Below are positions 27,324 through 36,169 of a DNA stretch of 64,000 bases, one piece after another. Position numbers and translations under genes: made by a program. How positions within the stretch are numbered: position 1 is the stretch's first letter; every line of letters begins with the position of its first letter. The DNA comes from Geminicoccaceae bacterium (lineage in GTDB: Bacteria > Pseudomonadota > Alphaproteobacteria > Geminicoccales > Geminicoccaceae), in contig JACKIM010000002.1 in NCBI GenBank assembly GCA_020638465.1, forward strand, positions 558,001-622,000, in the 5' to 3' direction. Below the pieces are notes generated by a model. That model was given only the letters and a program-made list of their open reading frames with translations. It was not told the origin of the DNA and searched no databases.

Positions 27324-28706
27324 TCACTGTGAAGAAAGTTCATCCAGCAGCAAGGCGTGGGTCTTGATGCCCCTTTCGAAACAGATCAGGTCGAATTTCT
27401 CATTCGGGCTGTGAACCCTGTCGTCGTCGAGTCCGAAGCCCAGCAGCAATGTATCCATCCCGAGAATTCCGGAGATCGACGCCACGACCGGGATCGACCC
27501 GCCGCAAGCGATGGTTACCGCCTCGTTGGGAAAAACCCGGCTTGCCGCACGTCGCGCCGCGCCGACAATCTCGGTATCCTTCGAAACCAGTATCGGCGAA
27601 CCCAGCCCGAGATCCGCCACGGTGACCGTCGTTCCCTCGGGCTTGTTCGTCTCGAAATAGGTCATGATGCTCTGAAGCACCTTCTCCGGGGACTGACCGG
27701 GCACCAACCGGCAGCTTATCTTGGCTGAGGCCTTCGATGGAATGACGGTTTTCTGGCCGGCGCCGATATATCCGCCCCACATGCCGTTTACATCGAGTGT
27801 CGGGCGGGCCCAGATCCGTTCCAGCACACTGTAGCCGGCTTCGCCATGAGAATGCTTCAGTCCGGCGGTCGCCAGGAAAGCCTCGGCATCGAAGCCGCTT
27901 TTCTGCCAGTCGCTCACCTGATCGGCGCCGATTTCGACGATGCCATCATAGAAGCCGTCAAGCATCACCCGGCCATTCCCGTCGTGCAGTCCGGCAAGGA
28001 GATCGACCAGCGCATTCAGGGGATTGACTACGGCACCACCGTACATTCCGGAATGCAGGTCGTGGGAAGGGCCGGTCAGAGTGACTTCGGTGTAGACGAT
28101 GCCGCGAAGCATGGTCGTCACGGCCGGACGGTCCGGTCCGGGCATGCCGGTGTCGGAAATGACCGCGACATCCGCACGAAGGACATCCGAATGCTCGCGC
28201 ATGAACGGTTCGAGATTGACGCTGGCTCCTTCTTCCTCTCCCTCGATCATCACGGTGATGTCGAAGGGCAGGGAGCCGTGAATGGCGATCCACGCCCGGA
28301 ACGCCTCGATCCAGGTCATCACCTGTCCCTTGTCGTCAACCGCACCGCGTGCCACGACACGCCGACCGTCAGGTCCGTCGACAATCGTGGGTTCGAACGG
28401 CGGATGATCCCACAGTTCGACGGGATCGATGGGCTGGACATCATAATGACCGTAGTAGAGCAGGTGGCGATGACTGTCGCCGGCCGACTTGTATGTGGCC
28501 AGGACGATGGGCTGTCCGGGCGTCTCGCAAAGCCTGGCTTCGAAACCGAGCCCGGCCAGTTGCTCGGCCAGCCAGGCTCCGGCGCGGCGGGTATCGGGAT
28601 CGTAGGCCGGATCGGTGCCAATGCTCGGAATGCGCAACAGTTCACAAAGACGCGCCACGCTGTCTTCGAAATCGGCATCGATTTTCTCGATAACTGCCTT
28701 CACCAT
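27324..28706 (-). CDS. M20-family metallopeptidase (dipeptidase/carnosinase-like)
   Basis: This 460-residue zinc peptidase of the M20 family has the first metal motif in LLYYGHYDVQPID (about 76-88), the catalytic carboxylates in MIEGEEEGAS (about 147-156), the bridging Asp near VISDTGM, and a dimerisation-domain His in GPSHDLHSGMYGG. It is close to cytosolic non-specific dipeptidases and has no signal peptide. The ATG at 28706 (MVKAVIEKID) follows AGGAGGAG very closely. The GTG right after it is spaced better, so the true first residue may be one codon later. It stands alone. Confidence 0.91.
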   Translation of the reverse strand: MVKAVIEKIDADFEDSVARLCELLRIPSIGTDPAYDPDTRRAGAWLAEQLAGLGFEARLCETPGQPIVLATYKSAGDSHRHLLYYGHYDVQPIDPVELWDHPPFEPTIVDGPDGRRVVARGAVDDKGQVMTWIEAFRAWIAIHGSLPFDITVMIEGEEEGASVNLEPFMREHSDVLRADVAVISDTGMPGPDRPAVTTMLRGIVYTEVTLTGPSHDLHSGMYGGAVVNPLNALVDLLAGLHDGNGRVMLDGFYDGIVEIGADQVSDWQKSGFDAEAFLATAGLKHSHGEAGYSVLERIWARPTLDVNGMWGGYIGAGQKTVIPSKASAKISCRLVPGQSPEKVLQSIMTYFETNKPEGTTVTVADLGLGSPILVSKDTEIVGAARRAASRVFPNEAVTIACGGSIPVVASISGILGMDTLLLGFGLDDDRVHSPNEKFDLICFERGIKTHALLLDELSSQ

Positions 28707-29035
28707 GCTCCTCCTGCATCCATGGACCCCTGTCCCCCTACGGGTGGTGCCCATCTTCTGTCATCGAGTATGCCTGCGCCATACCTAATGAAGCGGTCGG
28801 CTACACATTCAGAATTTCTTAACTGGACGTGTTGTAGCACGTCTGGGTCAACAGCCTTGTGGATATTCAACCAATAGTAGGGTATTCAAGGAGGTCAGAA
28901 CGCCTGGTGACATCGGTCACGCGAATGGTCGGCAGAGTGATACGCGTCACGCAAGCGTCTCATTCGATGACCTATTATCATCAGGTGTGGAAGACAACGA
29001 CGACACGCCGCTGACATGCTTGAAAAGGAACAGCC
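28707..29035. other. Divergent intergenic region, no gene seen
   Basis: These 329 bases lie between the M20 gene and a small plus-strand gene. They hold a hairpin, GACGTG-TTGTAG-CACGTC at about 28823-28840, and an AT-rich run around 28860-28880. Open frames across the region have no family features. It probably holds two divergent promoters. Confidence 0.4.
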
Positions 29036-29242
29036 ATGACCTCTCTTGCCTCGATCCGCGAAAGACTGGCGCGACACCACGAGCAAAAGCACAAGGTGGA
29101 AATGGAAGCCCGTCAACCCGTACGCGAGCTTCACCTCGTTCGTGTGGAGGATTCGGAATTCTATTTCTTCGAATTCGAAGCCGCCCTGCGCAAGCTCTAC
29201 GAGATACCGCAATCCACGATCGAGCGCATTACCGTCCATTGA
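29036..29242 (+). CDS. Small conserved hypothetical protein (68 aa)
   Basis: This short ORF begins MTSLASIRERLARHHEQKHK. A plausible AAAGGA site ends seven bases before the ATG, and the codon pattern is consistent with coding. The N-terminal 30 residues are a charged probable helix; the rest is REL..VRVEDSEFYFFEFEAALRKLYEI, ending in ITVH. It has no membrane segment and no known catalytic motif. I recognise no family. It could be a small adaptor or DNA-associated protein. Confidence 0.6.
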   Translation: MTSLASIRERLARHHEQKHKVEMEARQPVRELHLVRVEDSEFYFFEFEAALRKLYEIPQSTIERITVH

Positions 29243-29358
29243 CATGGAGGCACCGGCATTGTTTCCGATGCAACGATGTCATCCGGTCGGGACATGCCTC
29301 AAGCCCCTGCTCGCAACCAGTTCCGAACGGCTTCGATATGTCCGGGTTCCGGGCAGCT

Positions 29359-30846
29359 TCATCCGCGAACGATCAGCTTGACCTTGTCGCCTGCGCGCAA
29401 CTCGCGTCCACGATCAAACCCGTTGATCATGATGAACTGTTCGCGGGGCAATTTCTCAACCTCCATGCGGCGGGCAAGACTGTCGATGGTGTCGCCACTC
29501 TTCACCTCGACGATCCTGATGCGCAGCGGCTTGAACCCTGCCGCCTCCGTGCTGCTCATGCGCGCGAAGCTCTGGGCGGTCGAGATCAGTGCGCGACGGT
29601 CCGCACTCCCGAAATCGGCAGTGAGCAGGGCGAAGCGATAGACCTGACTTCCACCGTCCCCGATGACGACAAAGCCTCCTTCGGCCGTGCCATCCTGCAT
29701 CTTGACCGGACCATAGCCGACAGCGGCCTCAAGGCCGCTGTCGAGCCTCAGGCGTTCGACATCGTTCATGCGGCTCATGTCTGCCCAGCCTTCGGCAGCG
29801 TATCGCGTGAGGGGCTCGTTCGATGAGCGTTGGCCCATCGTGAAGATGATCACCCGCTTGTTCCCGCGGCCCAAGACCGCCGATGCGGTATTCTGGAGCG
29901 TATACCCCTCCGGCATCGAAAAGCGGAAGCGCAGGGCGGGGTGGATGAACTCGCGCCCACGGACGTATCCCTGTTGCGGGCTCTCGCCATAGACCATGCC
30001 GTCGATTTCGCTCAGGAAGCGGCTCCGGTCGCGCTCGTCTCCGTGCGTTCCGCGCTCGGTGACCCGTTCTCGTGCCTGGACCACCCGATCCGGCGTGTAG
30101 GGATGCGACGCGAAGAAATGATCGATGTTGCTTGCCGAAGCCGATTGACCGGCAAGCTTCGCTTCGAGCCGTGCGCTTGTTTCAAGTGCTTCCAGGAAAT
30201 CAGCCATGGCGCCGGGGTCATAGCCCGCCCGGGCAAGATAGCGGACCCCCAGCTTGTCGGCCTGGAACTCCTGGCTTTGCGAATATTGCGCCAGCCCGCC
30301 GCTGACGGCGACCTGTCCCAGTTGCGAACCGAGTTGCGCACCGACATCGCCACCGAGTATGGCTCCACCGACGGTACCCAGCACATTGAGAATGCCGCCG
30401 ATCGCCGTTGCGGTCTGGCGCTCCGCACCATGCCGGCTGGTGACGTGGCCGATCTCGTGGCCGATCACGCCGGCAACCTCGGCTTCGTCATCGGCCAGCG
30501 CCAGCAGACCGCGGCTCACATAGACATAACCGCCAGGCAGGGCGAACGCATTGACGATATCGCTGTCGAGCAGGGTAAAGGTGAAGGGGATGTCCTTGTA
30601 TTCGGAGACATTCTTCATCCTGTTGCCGATCATGTCGACATACGCCCGCAGCCTCGGGTCATCATAGGCACCGCCGTATTGCTGCAGAATCCTGGGATGT
30701 TCCTGCTGTCCCTCCCGGATGTCATCCTTGATGTCACCGGTCGCAAGGCTGAGACTGCCGTCCGACCGGGAGGTCGAGCATCCGGCCAGTGGTGCCAGAA
30801 TTGTAACCAGTGCCAGAGTGGCGGCGCGAACGCGCAGACCCGTCAT
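29359..30846 (-). CDS. M48-family lipoprotein metalloprotease with C-terminal LysM-like domain
   Basis: This 495-residue predicted lipoprotein has a signal peptide ending in the lipobox LAPLAGC with Cys23. The M48 peptidase domain carries the zinc motif HEIGHVTSRHGAE (about 129-141). A glycine-rich stretch follows, then the QEFQADKLGVRYLARAGYDP block with the third zinc ligand (Glu) typical of BepA/LoiP-type periplasmic quality-control proteases. The last 60 residues (VEVKSGDTIDSLARRMEVEK and on) look like a LysM-type module, so the enzyme may bind peptidoglycan. It overlaps the preceding nuclease-fold gene by four bases and is probably its operon partner. Confidence 0.9.
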   Translation of the reverse strand: MTGLRVRAATLALVTILAPLAGCSTSRSDGSLSLATGDIKDDIREGQQEHPRILQQYGGAYDDPRLRAYVDMIGNRMKNVSEYKDIPFTFTLLDSDIVNAFALPGGYVYVSRGLLALADDEAEVAGVIGHEIGHVTSRHGAERQTATAIGGILNVLGTVGGAILGGDVGAQLGSQLGQVAVSGGLAQYSQSQEFQADKLGVRYLARAGYDPGAMADFLEALETSARLEAKLAGQSASASNIDHFFASHPYTPDRVVQARERVTERGTHGDERDRSRFLSEIDGMVYGESPQQGYVRGREFIHPALRFRFSMPEGYTLQNTASAVLGRGNKRVIIFTMGQRSSNEPLTRYAAEGWADMSRMNDVERLRLDSGLEAAVGYGPVKMQDGTAEGGFVVIGDGGSQVYRFALLTADFGSADRRALISTAQSFARMSSTEAAGFKPLRIRIVEVKSGDTIDSLARRMEVEKLPREQFIMINGFDRGRELRAGDKVKLIVRG

Positions 30847-31592
30847 TCCAGAATCTCGATCTCGTGGCGGTTGGTCATTTCGATCATGGGTCCGTCCTCC
30901 TCGAACAGCCAGCCACGCACCATCACCTTGCGCCCGCCAAGCTTCGTGACGTCGAGTCCCTGCCGGGACAACAGTCTGGCGGCCTCTGTCGGGATGCGCA
31001 CGGTGAAATCCTCGCGCCAGCGTTTTCCGAAATTGCAGTAAACGTAATAACGGGTTGGCGTCGATTGCAATACCCGTCCCGTTACCAGGCCGTAATGGCC
31101 TATGAGCCTGCCGGCATCGTCATGATCGACAGGCCCGGCAAGTCCCCCGGCCCATATCCCGGACCTGCGCCCACGTGCCTGCTTCTCGGCGGCCAGCAGT
31201 TTTTCGGGATCGGTGACGGTACCGAGGTCGGGGCGAAGGATTCCAAACCCCTCGGCGAGCAATTCCGCCACCAGCGGCTGCCCTTCATCAATGGAAATAT
31301 CGATCAGCATCCTGCCGCCACGATCGAAGGACGACCTTGCCGGGTCGAGCGTCAGTTCTTGGCCGACGACGCGTGACCGCAGCCAATCCAGCACTTCGGG
31401 TCGAGCGACAGTCCAATGCCTGCTTCCGGTTTCCCGTTTGGGAAACTCGATGTGTGCGAGCCTCAACCTCGATCCATCGTCCGCCACAAGCTGAGCCGCG
31501 TCGTCGACATCGACGATGCGCACGATCTGCTGCCCCGATCCCGCCGCCGGCCCTGGATGACCCCACGAACACATGAAGCCCGCAACCTCCAT
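30843..31592 (-). CDS. Thermonuclease (SNase-fold) family protein
   Basis: This is a 249-residue protein if started at the ATG at 31592; the longer frame would begin inside the tRNA gene and is rejected. The SNase-type core runs from about 25 to 150 (VDVDDAAQLVADDGSRLRL, later FDRGGRMLIDISIDEG and LVAELLAEGFGILRP). The catalytic Arg/Glu set of classical nucleases is only partly visible, so it may be inactive or have another target. The C-terminal half has no clear assignment. A secretion signal is not obvious. It is coupled (ATGA) to the M48 lipoprotein gene. Confidence 0.72.
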   Translation of the reverse strand: MEVAGFMCSWGHPGPAAGSGQQIVRIVDVDDAAQLVADDGSRLRLAHIEFPKRETGSRHWTVARPEVLDWLRSRVVGQELTLDPARSSFDRGGRMLIDISIDEGQPLVAELLAEGFGILRPDLGTVTDPEKLLAAEKQARGRRSGIWAGGLAGPVDHDDAGRLIGHYGLVTGRVLQSTPTRYYVYCNFGKRWREDFTVRIPTEAARLLSRQGLDVTKLGGRKVMVRGWLFEEDGPMIEMTNRHEIEILE

Positions 31593-31651
31593 GGCCAAGC
31601 ACCGAACCAGTTGCCGCCTTTGCCAACCCACTGCTATAGAACTCCCCGTAG

Positions 31652-31728
31652 GCGCCCGTAGCTCAGCAGGATAGAGCACCAGATTCCTAATCTGGGGGTC
31701 ACAGGTTCGAATCCTGTCGGGCGCGCCA
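31652..31728 (+). tRNA. tRNA-Arg (anticodon CCU)
   Basis: All four arms can be paired: acceptor GCGCCCG with CGGGCGC; D arm GCTC with GAGC; anticodon stem CCAGA with TCTGG around the loop TTCCTAA (anticodon CCT, reads AGG); T arm ACAGG-TTCGAAT-CCTGT. Discriminator G and an encoded CCA end it at 31726-31728. Its 3' half overlaps, in antisense, the end of the serine recombinase gene, so it is the probable integration site of that element. Confidence 0.96.
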
Positions 31729-33342
31729 TTTCAGTACAGAAGTATGAACGCCGAATGCCGCCGATTTTTCGCTTGAAGCGGCGGCGAGCGTTCGCAGCAG
31801 TTCAGACTTCGATCCCATGATCCGCACTTCATCGTCGGCAACCTCGACACGCTGCGCCAGCGCGCGCAGATGGTCCCGCCGATAGCCGCCATTGTCGAGG
31901 TTCATCCGTTCATGGGCTTTGCTTGCGAATCTCTTGAGCATATCGGGGGTGACACCCTGATTGCCTGAACTTTCGAGGGCGATTTGTGTGCGCTCCGCAT
32001 CTGCCGTGGCTTGATCGCGCAATGCCTTGAGGCTGGCCATGCGCTCCTTCGCCATCTCATCATCCTTGTCGACCATGCCCGATTCAATGGCGTCATAGAG
32101 GCGGCCAAGCCGCCGGTCGGCATCCGTGATTCGCCTGTGAAGCTCTGCGAGGTGTTTACGGCGACGCTCGGCGCGTTCCTGTCGGCGGTCGATGACGTTC
32201 GCAAGAACGGTTTCCAGTCGTTTCGGCTGGAGCAAGCGATCCGCGATATGGTCGGCGACAAGACGGTCCAGCTTGTCCATCGGAATTGTGCGGCCCTTGC
32301 AGCCGGTCTGGCCCTGCCGCGCCTTGGTCGAACAGGTATAGTAGCGGTATGTGCGGCCTGTGCTGCCCCGACCAGTACGCAAGGTCATCGCGCCTCCGCA
32401 TTTGGCGCAGAAGCAGATGCCGGTCAGCAGCGTCGGGCCGCTGGAAACACGCGCGGGCGTCACCATGGGATTGCGTGATTTCAGGCGCGCTTGCACTGCC
32501 TCGAAAACCTTGCGCTCGATCAGGGGTGGCACCGCCGTGATGACGACTTCGCTCTCCGGTTTCTTTTCCCGGTTCTTGTGCGACCGCGTGTTGAACCTGT
32601 GCTCGCCGATATAGGTGGTGCGGGTCAGGATGGCATGGATTTGCGCCAGCCCCCAACGCCCGCCATCGCGGGTGAAGAAGCGGTGCTCATTGAGATAACT
32701 GGCGATGGCCTTGACGCCCAGAGGGCCGGACGTGCCGTCGCCTTCGAGAAACAGACGATAGATCATCCGCACGGTGTCAGCGTGGAGCGGGTCGATTTCC
32801 AGCTTCTTCTTGATCTTCGCGCCGCGCTGCTCAGCGGCGACAGTGCGGTAGCCAATGGGCGGACGCGCACCGTTCCAGAAACCCTGGCGCGCATTTTCGT
32901 TCATGGCCCGCAAGACGTGCTTGGCATTCTCCTTGGACTGGTATTCATCGAACAGCGCCATGATCTGCCGCATCATGACGTGCATCGGATCATTGCCCAT
33001 TTCCTGTGTGATCGACACCAGCCTGACACCATTCTTGGCGAGCTTGCGGACGTAGAATTCCAGCTCGAAGTGATCGCGGAAGAACCGGCTGAACGAATGG
33101 ACCACGACAATATCGAAGGCGGCGGGCCTCATTGTGCCAGCCTCAATCATGCGCTGGAACTCGGGGCGTTTGTCGTTGGTGGCTGACGCCCCAGCCTCGA
33201 TGAAGGTCTCGACACGCTGATAGCCGCGTTGTTCGCAATAGGCTTCGCCCTGTCGGCGCTGGTTAGGGATCGACACGTCATGCTCGGCCTGCCGCGCCGT
33301 CGAGACACGCAGGTAAAGGGCGGCGCGTAACGGCACGGTCAT
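31699..33342 (-). CDS. Large serine recombinase
   Basis: This 547-residue site-specific serine integrase has a resolvase domain (about 6-150) with the catalytic serine in LYLRVSTARQ (Ser14) and SFSRFFRD. A recombinase domain follows (about 170-290), then a zinc ribbon CAKCGGAM...YTCSTKARQGQTGC (about 310-350) and a charged coiled coil (about 370-440). The last residues, RARQDSNL and stop, are translated from the antisense strand of tRNA-Arg. That well-known tail arises when a recombinase gene abuts a tRNA target. The native C-terminus may therefore have been changed by the integration. The upstream small gene is its usual partner. Confidence 0.92.
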   Translation of the reverse strand: MTVPLRAALYLRVSTARQAEHDVSIPNQRRQGEAYCEQRGYQRVETFIEAGASATNDKRPEFQRMIEAGTMRPAAFDIVVVHSFSRFFRDHFELEFYVRKLAKNGVRLVSITQEMGNDPMHVMMRQIMALFDEYQSKENAKHVLRAMNENARQGFWNGARPPIGYRTVAAEQRGAKIKKKLEIDPLHADTVRMIYRLFLEGDGTSGPLGVKAIASYLNEHRFFTRDGGRWGLAQIHAILTRTTYIGEHRFNTRSHKNREKKPESEVVITAVPPLIERKVFEAVQARLKSRNPMVTPARVSSGPTLLTGICFCAKCGGAMTLRTGRGSTGRTYRYYTCSTKARQGQTGCKGRTIPMDKLDRLVADHIADRLLQPKRLETVLANVIDRRQERAERRRKHLAELHRRITDADRRLGRLYDAIESGMVDKDDEMAKERMASLKALRDQATADAERTQIALESSGNQGVTPDMLKRFASKAHERMNLDNGGYRRDHLRALAQRVEVADDEVRIMGSKSELLRTLAAASSEKSAAFGVHTSVLKWRARQDSNL

Positions 33343-33363
33343 GACATGTGTCTCCTTCTCAGG

Positions 33364-33600
33364 TCATAGGGACGGCCCGAACAGTTCATCGAAGAGATCA
33401 CCGAACCACGCCTTAAACACGTCAATCTCGGCGTCGGTGACAGGCACACGCTCGGGCCAGTCGTCGATGACGGTCCATGTTTCAGGATCGTGTTTCGGCG
33501 GCCGCCCCATGCGAGGCAGCGGCTTGGCCTCGGCGTAGGCGTCGCTCGGCAGCGCGTCGGTTCGGGCGCGCCCGCGACGTTTGGGGCGGCAATCGGCGCG
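33364..33600 (-). pseudogene. 5'-truncated small partner gene of the serine recombinase
   Basis: Reading leftwards from the IS256 end gives an open frame of about 75 codons with coding character: ...RTDALPSDAYAEAKPLPRMG, RPPKHDPETWTVIDDWPERV, PVTDAEIDVFKAWFGDLFDE, LFGPSL, then stop just before the recombinase gene. Acidic C-terminal proteins of this type commonly precede serine recombinase genes in alphaproteobacterial elements. The start codon and N-terminus are missing because IS256 replaced them. Function is unknown. Confidence 0.6.
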
Positions 33601-33601
33601 G

Positions 33602-34922
33602 GCCTGTCAGGAATTTCGTGTACGGGCGATGAATTGATCATGATTTTCAGGCGGCCCGGAGGCGGTCTTCGAAGAGAATGGCGAACTGTGCCTTGGCCAT
33701 GGCCCATTCGCGTGGCGGCATTCTCCACTCCTTTTCGGCCAGGTTCAAGACCAGGAAGAGCAGCTTCATGGCGCTCTCGTCATTCGGGAAATGACCACGG
33801 GTTCGCACCGCGCGGCGCAGTTTGCTGTTCAGGGCTTCGATCGCGTTGGTGGTGTAGATGATCCGGCGAACGTCGTCGGCAAAGGCGAAGAACGGAATGA
33901 CGGCCTGCCAGTTGCGACGCCAGGACATGGCAATGGCCGGGTATTTTTGCCCCCAAATTCCAGCATCGAACGCCTCCAGCGCCGCCATTCCGGCGTCGGC
34001 GTCCTTGGCCCGGTAGACGGTCTTCAGCTCGGCGGCGACGGCCCGGCGGTCCTTGTAGCTGACGAAATCCAATGAGTTGCGGATCAGATGAACGATGCAG
34101 GTCTGGACCTGGGTCTGCGGGAACACGGCCGTGATCGCCTCCGGAAACCCCTTCAGGCCATCGACGATCGCGATCAGGATATCCTCGATGCCCCGGTTTT
34201 TCAGCTCGTTCATCACCCGCAGCCAGAATTTCGCGCCCTCTGTCTGTTCGATCCAGAGCCCGAGGATCTCCTTCTGGCCGTCGAGCCGAACGCCGAGCGC
34301 GACATAGACCGCCTTGTTGCGGACCATTCCCTCGTCACGGATCTTGACCCTCAAGGCGTCGAAAAAAACCAGCGGATAAAGGCTTTCCAGCGGCCGGTTC
34401 TGCCATTCGGCAACCTCGTCCAGGATGTCGTCGGTCACGGCACTGATCAACTCGGGGGAGACGTCAACGCCATAAATCTCGTCCAGATGACCGCGGATCT
34501 CACGGACCGTCATGCCGCGGGCGTACATCGAGATGATCTTTTCGTCGAAGCCCGGCAGTCGCCGGCGATATTTCGCGATGAGCTGCGGCTCGAAAGTCGA
34601 AAGGCGATCCCGCGGCACGGCAATCCCCAGTTTGCCGCTGTCCGTGATCACCGTCTTCTTGCCATAGCCGTTGCGGCTATTGCTGCCACCATCCGCCACC
34701 TCAGCGGCTAGGTGATGGTCCATCTCGGCATTCAAAGCCCGCTCGGCGATCGAGCGCTTGAGATCATCCAATAACCCACCCTTGTCGAACATCGTCGACG
34801 GGTCACGGCCGGCCATCAACTGGTCGACGAGTTCATCCGACAAAACAGGCTTCTTGCGTGCAGGCATGTGATGGTTCCTCTCTTTCCATCATCATGGCCC
34901 GTACACGAAAGTCCTGACAGGC
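33602..34922. mobile_element. IS256-family insertion sequence
   Basis: The element is bounded by 26-bp inverted repeats at 33602-33627 and 34897-34922 (GCCTGTCAGGA..., one mismatch), with one transposase gene inside. The two flanks do not share an 8-9 bp target duplication. The left flank is the recombinase partner gene and the right flank is a broken IS1595 transposase. This suggests an IS-mediated deletion or recombination between two copies. Confidence 0.9.
33647..34867 (-). CDS. IS256-family transposase
   Basis: The transposase is 406 residues, full length for the family and without internal stops. It has the mutator-type block RLPGFDEKIISMYARGMTVREI (shown in part), the first catalytic Asp in LVFFDALRVKIRDEG, the second in IVDGLKGFPEAI with the C/H pattern QTCIVHLIRNS, and the Glu near TTNAIEALNSKLRR. 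It catalyses copy or cut-and-paste transposition of its own element. It appears intact. Confidence 0.93.
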   Translation of the reverse strand: MPARKKPVLSDELVDQLMAGRDPSTMFDKGGLLDDLKRSIAERALNAEMDHHLAAEVADGGSNSRNGYGKKTVITDSGKLGIAVPRDRLSTFEPQLIAKYRRRLPGFDEKIISMYARGMTVREIRGHLDEIYGVDVSPELISAVTDDILDEVAEWQNRPLESLYPLVFFDALRVKIRDEGMVRNKAVYVALGVRLDGQKEILGLWIEQTEGAKFWLRVMNELKNRGIEDILIAIVDGLKGFPEAITAVFPQTQVQTCIVHLIRNSLDFVSYKDRRAVAAELKTVYRAKDADAGMAALEAFDAGIWGQKYPAIAMSWRRNWQAVIPFFAFADDVRRIIYTTNAIEALNSKLRRAVRTRGHFPNDESAMKLLFLVLNLAEKEWRMPPREWAMAKAQFAILFEDRLRAA

Positions 34923-35406
34923 CCCCGCGACCCCTTGAACGAACGCCGGAAGAAGGTCTCGTCGGCTTCGACGATACCCGAAAGCGCCTCGGCATCGGCC
35001 ACGCCCGCCCGAAGAAAGCGATGCCGCCAGCGAAAGCTCGTCGCCACCGCCACCCGGCACACTTTCGCTGCCTTGCGAACAGTGTCACTTCGGGAAAGAC
35101 AGGCGGTGAAGCTCAACCATTGCGCCTTCCTGCGCAGGCGCGCCAGCGGTGTGCCGGTCAGCGCGTTGAACGTCCGGCCGCAGGTCGCACACCAAAACGC
35201 CGCAACCCGTGACTCCTGCCCCACGGCCGCGAACCTTCCGCCCGGCAATGCGGGCAGGCTGGCTCCGGGCCAAGGCGAGCTTCCAGAAGCCCGATCACCA
35301 CCGCCTCGTCCCCGCCACCGGCAAGCGCCGCTTCGAGCCGCTGTTTCTGCTCAACGTCAAGGCGAGCAACCATCGAAAGAAGGAGTTCGAATTCCTCGTT
35401 GCGCAT
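34923..35406 (-). pseudogene. Broken IS1595 (ISXO2-like) transposase
   Basis: The N-terminal part (from 35406: MRNEEFELLLSMVARLDVEQ..., with the zinc-ribbon pair CPHC) is in one frame. The continuation (FWCATCGRTFNALTGTPLAR, then WRHRFLRAGVADAEALSGIV and EADETFF) is in another, so a frameshift lies around 35200-35230. The C-terminal half, including most of the DDE domain, is missing at the IS256 border. It is clearly dead. Confidence 0.83.
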
Positions 35407-35450
35407 CAGTCGGTTCTCCCAAATTTATAGGGACATAGCATGAACAATAG

Positions 35451-36109
35451 CTAAACTAAAATAGGAGATCCCCCGGCTATGCCGGGGCGGCAGCCCGAGT
35501 TTGACGTTTCCGGCAGTCCATCGCCGGGTTTCTTTCGTTTGCCACCACGCATACGGAAGGAACGTCAGCGATGGACACGTATCAGAGCCTAAGTCACAGC
35601 GTTTGGGACTGCAAATATCATGTCGTCTTTATCCCGAAATGCCGACGCAAGACGCTGTATACAGGCCTGCGCCCACATCTCGGCGCGGTTTTTCGACAGC
35701 TAGCCAAACAAAAGGAGAGCAAGGTCATAGAAGGTCATCTGCTACCGGATCACGTCCACATGATGCTCGCCATTCCCCCCAAATATGCTGTCTCCAATGT
35801 CGTCGGCTTCATCAAAGGGAAGAGCGCCATTCACTTAGCCCGTGTTTATGGCGAACGCCGACGCAATTTCGTTGGCCAACATTTCTGGGCAAGAGGATAT
35901 TTTGTCAGCACGGTCGGGCGAGACGAAACGGTCATCCGCGACTACATTCGCAATCAGGAGAAGGAAGATCGCCGGCTCGATCAACTCGCGCTGTTACCCT
36001 GAACATGCCGCCTTCAGGCGGCGAACAGATTGCGGCCGCGCAGCGCCGCAAACCGCCGCTTTGAGCGGCTCTCAACCAAAGCCCCCGGCTCTGCCGGGGG
36101 ATATTTACT
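35451..36109 (+). mobile_element. IS200-family insertion sequence, copy A
   Basis: This 659-bp element has a subterminal hairpin near each end: CCCCGGC-TAT-GCCGGGG at 35471-35487 and CCCCCGGC-TCT-GCCGGGGG at 36082-36100. There are no inverted repeats and no target duplication, as expected for IS200. The borders are defined by comparison with copy B at 53324-53982, which differs by a single base near 36022. Confidence 0.92.
35571..36002 (+). CDS. tnpA: IS200 transposase TnpA (Y1 HUH)
   Basis: This 143-residue single-strand transposase has the HUH motif in LPDHVHMMLAIPP (about 59-71) and the catalytic tyrosine late in the protein, in VIRDYIRNQEKED (about 122-134). It cuts and rejoins single-stranded ends carrying the subterminal hairpins. 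No tnpB is attached, so it is a true IS200-type element. The protein is identical to that of copy B. Confidence 0.94.
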   Translation: MDTYQSLSHSVWDCKYHVVFIPKCRRKTLYTGLRPHLGAVFRQLAKQKESKVIEGHLLPDHVHMMLAIPPKYAVSNVVGFIKGKSAIHLARVYGERRRNFVGQHFWARGYFVSTVGRDETVIRDYIRNQEKEDRRLDQLALLP

Positions 36110-36169
36110 GCGAACTGAGCCAATTTATTTGACTGGCTTTTGACATTCACGGGCGGTTGCCCGCGAGAG

